Shown: piece after piece, positions 59,959-64,000 of the stretch
Layout of the letters: each line of letters opens with the position of its first letter
How positions within the stretch are numbered: position 1 is the first letter of the stretch
DNA from: Salisaeta longa DSM 21114
GTDB taxonomy: Bacteria; Bacteroidota; Rhodothermia; Rhodothermales; Salinibacteraceae
Assembly (NCBI RefSeq): GCF_000419585.1
Contig: NZ_ATTH01000001.1
Coordinates: 208,005-272,004, forward strand
Direction of reading: 5' to 3'
DNA: 64,000 nucleotides
Position numbers and translations under genes: made by a program
The notes under the pieces: model-generated
What the model was told of the DNA's origin: nothing
The model's database searches: none
Seen by the model: only the letters and a program-made list of their open reading frames with translations

Positions 59959-60501
59959 ATGATGTGCCCTTCATACATTTGGTGGTTTGGAGTGTGGCTG
60001 CTCGTCCTGCCCCTCGCGGCGCGCGCCCAAACCGGCGCTGTTGCCGTGTCGCCCGCCGCGAAGGTGGCTGTGCGCGTGCAAGTCGATCGTGCCAAGGATG
60101 CGGCGTCTGCGCCGGATGGCGCATTTTCGTATGTACCGCTCGCCCTCACGTTCGAGATGCAGCGGAAGCGCTTTTCTTCGCTGCGGCAGGTACCGAGCAC
60201 CGAAGGAATGCGCCTGCGCGGACTTGTCATCGACGCGACGCTCACCAAGCTGGGACGCGACTTCTACCTTCAGTTCTTTCAGTATTGGGAGCCGCCAGCG
60301 GTGCAAGGCTTCTACACCATCGAAATTACGGAGCGCCCCACCCCCGGGCGCGGAACGTTGGTGGAAGCGCGGGTGAACGACGACATTCTTTTTCGGTCGC
60401 GCCTGCAAACCGACAGTGATATTGATACCCTCGCTCTAACGGCCGCGCGCCGCGTGTATCAGTATGTGCGCAGCGGTCAGGGCCTCTTCCGTGTGTACTA
60501 A
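59959..60501 (+). CDS. csgE: Curli secretion specificity factor CsgE
   Basis: A 180-residue periplasmic protein with a signal peptide (about 1-25, ending AARAQ). Family blocks are LRGLVIDATLTKLGRDFYLQF, then ITERPTPGRGTLVEARVNDDILFRSRLQ and AARRVYQYV, matching CsgE. In curli biogenesis CsgE caps the CsgG pore and guides CsgA to it. The start at 59959 (or the adjacent ATG at 59962) gives the signal peptide; the frame is open 50 codons further upstream. It is the first gene of a csgEFG(AB) locus, 287 bp after ruvA. Confidence 0.88.
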   Translation: MMCPSYIWWFGVWLLVLPLAARAQTGAVAVSPAAKVAVRVQVDRAKDAASAPDGAFSYVPLALTFEMQRKRFSSLRQVPSTEGMRLRGLVIDATLTKLGRDFYLQFFQYWEPPAVQGFYTIEITERPTPGRGTLVEARVNDDILFRSRLQTDSDIDTLALTAARRVYQYVRSGQGLFRVY

Positions 60502-60522
60502 TCGATCATCCCCCCTGCCTCC

Positions 60523-60942
60523 ATGCTTATCCGGACACTCGCCAGTCTCATCGTATTGCTGGGAATCGGTGCCACCAGCGTAGCAGCGCAAGAACTCGTC
60601 TACCGCCCCACAAATCCAGCGTTTGGCGGTTCGTACCTGAACTATCAATGGCTGCTGAGCTCTGCACAGGCGCAAAATGCGTTTGAGGCCGATGCGGGCT
60701 CCTCTTTTTTCGACCGCGATCCCCTTGCTGACTTCCAAAACTCGCTGCAGCGCCAAATCCTGGATCAGCTCTCGCGCGAATTGGTGACCGAGCGCTTCGG
60801 CAACATCGATCTCTCGCAGCCCGGCACCTTCGACCTCGGGGCATACACGGTGGAAGTGCTACCGGGCGTGAATGGCACAACGATCCGCGTCTTTAACCCC
60901 ATCACCGGGGCTACCACCAGCGTAACCATCCCTAACTTGTAA
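60523..60942 (+). CDS. csgF: Curli assembly protein CsgF
   Basis: A 139-residue secreted protein. After the signal peptide (about 1-22, ending SVAAQ) comes the CsgF hallmark ELVYRPTNPAFGGSYLNYQW, the segment that inserts into the CsgG pore. A helical middle and a C-terminal beta part with FNPITGATTSVTIP follow. CsgF works at the outer face and places the nucleator on the cell. It starts 21 bp after csgE and is followed 12 bp later by csgG. Confidence 0.93.
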   Translation: MLIRTLASLIVLLGIGATSVAAQELVYRPTNPAFGGSYLNYQWLLSSAQAQNAFEADAGSSFFDRDPLADFQNSLQRQILDQLSRELVTERFGNIDLSQPGTFDLGAYTVEVLPGVNGTTIRVFNPITGATTSVTIPNL

Positions 60943-60954
60943 AGCTCGTCTGCC

Positions 60955-62322
60955 ATGCCTGCTGTTCGTCTCTCGATCTTGTCGCTTGCTCTTCTTATTG
61001 CCGGATGTGCCAACTACGCCGCACCCATGCGTACCAAGAGTGCACACCCGGGCTTGCAGAGCGCTGCCGCGCCCGAACTGCGCGGCTTGCCGGCCCCTCA
61101 GGATAAAGTGATTGCGGCCGTCTACCAATTTCGCGATCAGACGGGCCAATACAAGGCGTCTGAGCAAGGGTCGAGTTTTTCAACTGCCGTTACGCAGGGG
61201 GCTACCTCCATCCTAATGCGCGCGCTTGACGTCTCGGGATGGTTTGTGCCCATCGAGCGCGAGGGCCTGTCGAACCTCCTCAACGAGCGACAGATCATCC
61301 AGCAGATCCGCCAGCAGCATCAGGGAGCAGATGGAAAGACGCTCGGGCCGCTTCCGCCGCTTTTGTATGCCGGGGTGCTGCTTGAAGGCGGCATCATTGG
61401 ATATGACACGAACGTCCTAACGGGCGGTGGCGGTGTGCGCTACTTCGGGATTGGCGGTTCGGGGCAGTACCGGCAAGACCAGGTAACGGTCTACCTGCGC
61501 GCCATCTCTACGCAGAGTGGCCGCGTGTTGGCTACCGTGCACACGACCAAAACCATCCTCTCGCAGAAAGTGGACGGCGGGGCGTTTCTGTATGTGGATC
61601 AAGATCGCCTGTTGGAGGCCGAAGCGGGGTACAGCTTTAACGAACCCCCGGTGTTGGCGGTTACGGAAGCCATTGATGCGGCGGTTTATCAGCTGGTGCT
61701 GGAGGGCCTGCGCAGTGACCTGTGGAGTGCGCAAGATAGCCTGGCCGCCGCCCGCGCGTTGCAGTCGTACGACGCCCAACTCATGGCCACCCGGTCCCGC
61801 GACTATTTCGACCGCGTCCTCAAGACCGAAAGCCGCCCGGGCGTAGGCATTGGAGCGAGCGTGCATGCCCAACGATATGCCGGCGATTACAAATATCCGC
61901 GCGTTCGTCCGGCGGCTGAGGTGGCATTCCATCGGCAGATATCTACCCACTGGGGGGCTGAGCTGCTATTTGATGGCGGGTACATCACGGCCAAGGAGTC
62001 GTTTGAGTATCTTTCACTTGGCTCCTCGCTCAACCTCTCCTATCGCTTCCTGCCGTACGCATCGGCAACGCCCTACATTACGCTCGGAGCGGGCCTGCGC
62101 ACGCAGGGCACCAATCGGTTTGTGCTCGGCGAAACCCTGCTGCCACAAGCCACCGTGCGGGTGGGCATGGAAGCCATGGTTTCATCACGCTTCAGCGTTC
62201 AGGTATCGGCCAATGGACAATATGTCTTTTATGATATGCTCGATGGCGTGAAGGTGGGTACCTACGACGATTCACTGTGGAGTGGGTCGATCGGATTTAT
62301 TTACTACACCAGCTTTTTTTGA
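60955..62322 (+). CDS. csgG: Curli secretion pore lipoprotein CsgG with C-terminal barrel-like extension
   Basis: A 455-residue lipoprotein, much longer than the 277 of E. coli CsgG. It has a signal peptide with lipobox IAGC (Cys18). Residues about 50-285 are the CsgG domain: VIAAVYQFRDQTGQYK, GWFVPIEREGLSNLLNERQI, ALLEGGIIGYDTN-type pore region and VTEAIDAAVYQLVLEGLR. Residues about 296-455 are extra. They alternate short amphipathic strands, GVGIGASVHAQRY, AEVAFHRQISTHWGAELLFDG, PYITLGAGLRTQG, and end YYTSFF with the terminal Phe usual for outer-membrane barrels. CsgG forms the nonameric outer-membrane curli pore; the extension could add small barrels beside it. Confidence 0.92.
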   Translation: MPAVRLSILSLALLIAGCANYAAPMRTKSAHPGLQSAAAPELRGLPAPQDKVIAAVYQFRDQTGQYKASEQGSSFSTAVTQGATSILMRALDVSGWFVPIEREGLSNLLNERQIIQQIRQQHQGADGKTLGPLPPLLYAGVLLEGGIIGYDTNVLTGGGGVRYFGIGGSGQYRQDQVTVYLRAISTQSGRVLATVHTTKTILSQKVDGGAFLYVDQDRLLEAEAGYSFNEPPVLAVTEAIDAAVYQLVLEGLRSDLWSAQDSLAAARALQSYDAQLMATRSRDYFDRVLKTESRPGVGIGASVHAQRYAGDYKYPRVRPAAEVAFHRQISTHWGAELLFDGGYITAKESFEYLSLGSSLNLSYRFLPYASATPYITLGAGLRTQGTNRFVLGETLLPQATVRVGMEAMVSSRFSVQVSANGQYVFYDMLDGVKVGTYDDSLWSGSIGFIYYTSFF

Positions 62323-62624
62323 TAAAAATTGTATACTACACAATGGTTATCCAAAGACGTACAGTTGCTGCATCTGGAAGCCGTTGCTTGGCCCTTTGCG
62401 GACTGCTATACTGGCAATGCGCAACAAAAAATGCCTCCCGGCGCGTCTCTGCTGAACCCAGAGAACAACCGCGTGGAAGGCATGATGCGAGGCGCTGCAA
62501 TGTTGCAACCTAGCGTTACACGCAATTCAGCGCGCCTCGCCGTTGTTCCTCTTGCCTCGCAATTTCTGCGGGCAAGAGTCTTTCTCTTACTCAACACAGA
62601 CGCAGCGCAAGCTGCAGTAGACCC
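62323..62624 (+). other. Intergenic region between csgG and the curlin genes
   Basis: About 300 bp. A T/A-rich stretch follows csgG (TTTTTTGATAAAAATTGTATAC at about 62313-62334) and may contain a promoter for the curlin genes. A plus-strand frame at 62329-62628 overlaps the csgA start and has no recognisable features, so it is not called. Confidence 0.35.
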
Positions 62625-63314
62625 ATGAAAAAAACACTCTCCTTAGTACTCACCCTGTTCCTGACGGTGGGATTGGCCTCGGCACAGAGCAGCGGCAGCG
62701 AAGCCAAAATTAAAGCAACAGGAAACAACAATGACGTAACGGTCGAGCAAGTCCGTGGTGCGGACAATAACGCGTCGATCTGGGTTTCTGGTAATCAAAA
62801 TGTGGTCTCCGAGTACCAGCGGGGCGATCGCAACCAGGTCCTGTTGGAAGTTGCCGGTGGCAGCAACGATGCCATACGGTCGAAGCAAATGGGCGACGAC
62901 AACGCGATCTACGTTAATTTCCGCGGCGCCCGCCCGGCCCCGGTCTTCCAAAGCAATGATGTCGATAAGAACGACTTCTTGTTCCTCCAGGTTGGCAAAG
63001 AAAACATCTTTGGGGGTGCTGTTGCGGGTGACGGCAACAGTGGACAGTTCAAGCAATACGGCACAGGAAACACGCTGCTAGGTGATACTGATCTCGATGG
63101 AGATGGTGTCGACCGGTATGATGCCCAAGGGCTGATGATTGAAGGTCACCGCAATACCTTGCGTGGTCTTCAGCAGGGCCGTTTGAACACGGGCAAGATC
63201 ATGGCCACCGGAAACGGGAACCATCTGCGTTTCCAGCAGAAGGGCCAGCAGAACTACGGCGAAATCCTTGTGACGGGCGATGGCAACACCGCCCGTGTGA
63301 CGCAAGGGCAGTAG
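62625..63314 (+). CDS. Curlin-repeat protein, probable major curli subunit (CsgA-like)
   Basis: A 229-residue secreted protein with a signal peptide (about 1-21). The mature part is built of imperfect curlin-type repeats of the form N-x-A/V-x-x-x-Q-x-G-x-x-N: for example GNNNDVTVEQVRGADNNA, GDRNQVLLEVAGGSNDA, GHRNTLRGLQQGRLNTG and GNGNHLRFQQKGQQN. Each repeat should form a strand-turn-strand of an amyloid beta-solenoid. An acidic, Asp-rich insertion (GDTDLDGDGVD) interrupts the series and could bind calcium. It is likely exported through CsgG. Major versus minor subunit is judged only from repeat count and length. Confidence 0.83.
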   Translation: MKKTLSLVLTLFLTVGLASAQSSGSEAKIKATGNNNDVTVEQVRGADNNASIWVSGNQNVVSEYQRGDRNQVLLEVAGGSNDAIRSKQMGDDNAIYVNFRGARPAPVFQSNDVDKNDFLFLQVGKENIFGGAVAGDGNSGQFKQYGTGNTLLGDTDLDGDGVDRYDAQGLMIEGHRNTLRGLQQGRLNTGKIMATGNGNHLRFQQKGQQNYGEILVTGDGNTARVTQGQ

Positions 63315-63379
63315 CGCGCGCGCAAGATTGCATTCACGCCGTAGGCGTACGTTGATCTTGCAGCCATCAGCGCCAACGT

Positions 63380-63434
63380 GCAAGGAGCGGGCAGCCCACC
63401 TCGGTGGTCGCGCCGGCTCCTTGCGCTTTTCTTT
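63380..63434 (+). terminator. Terminator-like hairpin between the two curlin genes
   Basis: GCAAGGAGC (63380-63388) and GCTCCTTGC (63416-63424) pair perfectly over 9 bp, with an inner CCACC/GGTGG hairpin in the loop. GCTTTTCTTTC follows. It would end most transcripts after the CsgA-like gene and let a fraction read into the CsgB-like gene. Confidence 0.7.
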
Positions 63435-63453
63435 CACGTATCCCCTTAATCCT

Positions 63454-63993
63454 ATGAAAAACGTACGTACACCATTCGCCTATCTGCTGGGCTTTTTGCT
63501 AGGGATGGCCTGCCTAGCCCACTTGCCGCACACCATCCATGCGCAGCAAGCGCCCCAGGTGCCCGCAACAGAAGCGCCGACGGTGGTTCAGTCGTTGCAT
63601 CCATCGCTCGTGTTCACGACGCTCGATCGGTCCGAATTTCTGCTCACCGCGCCGTTCTTCACATCGGCCGCGGGCCGCGCGGGTAACAGCGCGCAGGTGC
63701 GAATTGACGGCAGGCAAAACGATCTGTCGCTCACGCAGGTGGGAAGGTTCAATGCCGCAACCATCCAACTGCTTCAGTCAGATGGCAACGTCGTGCGGGC
63801 CCGGCAGCAGGGGCGAGCCAACGAGCTCGGGCTGCTCATCCAAAACGGCGGCAGCAACCAACTGCACCTGTTGCAGCAGGGGCGGGGCCTGGAGCTCTCG
63901 CTCGAACTGCAGAACGTACGGGGGCTGAAGCCGCGGATTTCCCAAGTGGGCCCCCGGGCGTTGCCGCTCTACATAAAAGTCGAAGGCCCGTGA
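63454..63993 (+). CDS. Curlin-repeat protein, probable minor curli subunit/nucleator (CsgB-like)
   Basis: A 179-residue secreted protein with a long signal peptide (about 1-30, ending TIHAQ). After a Pro/Thr-rich stretch the C-terminal 90 residues hold four or so curlin-like repeats: GNSAQVRIDGRQNDLSLTQ, GRFNAATIQLLQSDGNVVRA, RQQGRANELGLLIQNGGSNQ and LHLLQQGRGLELSLELQN. Fewer repeats, a basic C-terminus and its place after a terminator suggest a nucleator such as CsgB. The ATG at 63454 is the only start that gives a signal peptide. The gene ends seven bases before the window edge. Confidence 0.75.
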   Translation: MKNVRTPFAYLLGFLLGMACLAHLPHTIHAQQAPQVPATEAPTVVQSLHPSLVFTTLDRSEFLLTAPFFTSAAGRAGNSAQVRIDGRQNDLSLTQVGRFNAATIQLLQSDGNVVRARQQGRANELGLLIQNGGSNQLHLLQQGRGLELSLELQNVRGLKPRISQVGPRALPLYIKVEGP

Positions 63994-64000
63994 GCTGCGA

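Noticed and set aside
62329-62628. A 99-codon frame upstream of csgA
   Set aside because: It overlaps the csgA start in another phase and has no signal or domain; it is more likely the promoter region.

Overview
The window is GC-rich, densely coded bacterial chromosome. Several things point to the Bacteroidota/Rhodothermota side, most like Salinibacter and its relatives: a protein with a type IX secretion (Por) C-terminal sorting domain, two large lipoprotein zinc metalloproteases of the DUF5117/DUF4953 kind, a lineage-type acidic insertion in the RNA polymerase beta subunit, fairly acidic proteins, and starts that mostly lack a Shine-Dalgarno sequence. The lineage assignment is an inference from gene content, not from a marker-gene tree.

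Region by region. Positions 1-15,144 hold housekeeping and envelope genes: the start of an AI-2E-type permease, a metalloprotease lipoprotein, a small methyltransferase, a sodium-coupled SNF symporter, riboflavin synthase, threonine aldolase, MtgA, GreA, an NlpC/P60 lipoprotein, the isocitrate dehydrogenase kinase/phosphatase AceK, YraN, a second metalloprotease and ProC. A 159-bp MITE-like element sits between mtgA and greA and supplies one base of the greA stop codon. Positions 15,692-29,546 form the classic translation/transcription block: tRNA-Tyr, tRNA-Gly, tRNA-Thr, tuf, tRNA-Trp, secE, nusG, rplK, rplA, rplJ, rplL, rpoB, rpoC. There are three tandem hairpins between rplL and rpoB and a clear terminator after rpoC.

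Positions 29,682-39,207 carry a cysteine desulfurase, a DUF2064 protein, a very large glutamine-rich DUF4175-like membrane protein, a small lipoprotein, QueF, a 3-methyladenine glycosylase and the atpD-atpC operon with its terminator. Positions 39,727-51,716 are more accessory. They hold a 30-residue membrane micro-protein candidate, a GroES-like protein, a PP2C phosphatase plus membrane kinase/helix-hairpin-helix pair, a PLP decarboxylase, PhoH, DapF, two unknown envelope proteins, a flavoprotein, a phasin-like protein and an ABC exporter. Positions 51,876-56,114 encode a Wzz/BY-kinase fusion for polysaccharide export and a secreted T9SS cargo protein. An AT-rich patch with a perfect palindrome follows.

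Positions 56,769-63,993 start with the SRP RNA, yajC, nadE and ruvA. They end in a curli (type VIII secretion) locus in the order csgE, csgF, csgG, csgA-like, csgB-like. The CsgG here has a C-terminal extension of about 160 residues that looks like a small outer-membrane beta-barrel, and a terminator-like hairpin separates the two curlin genes. Together with the BY-kinase and the T9SS protein, this half of the window is rich in cell-surface and biofilm functions.
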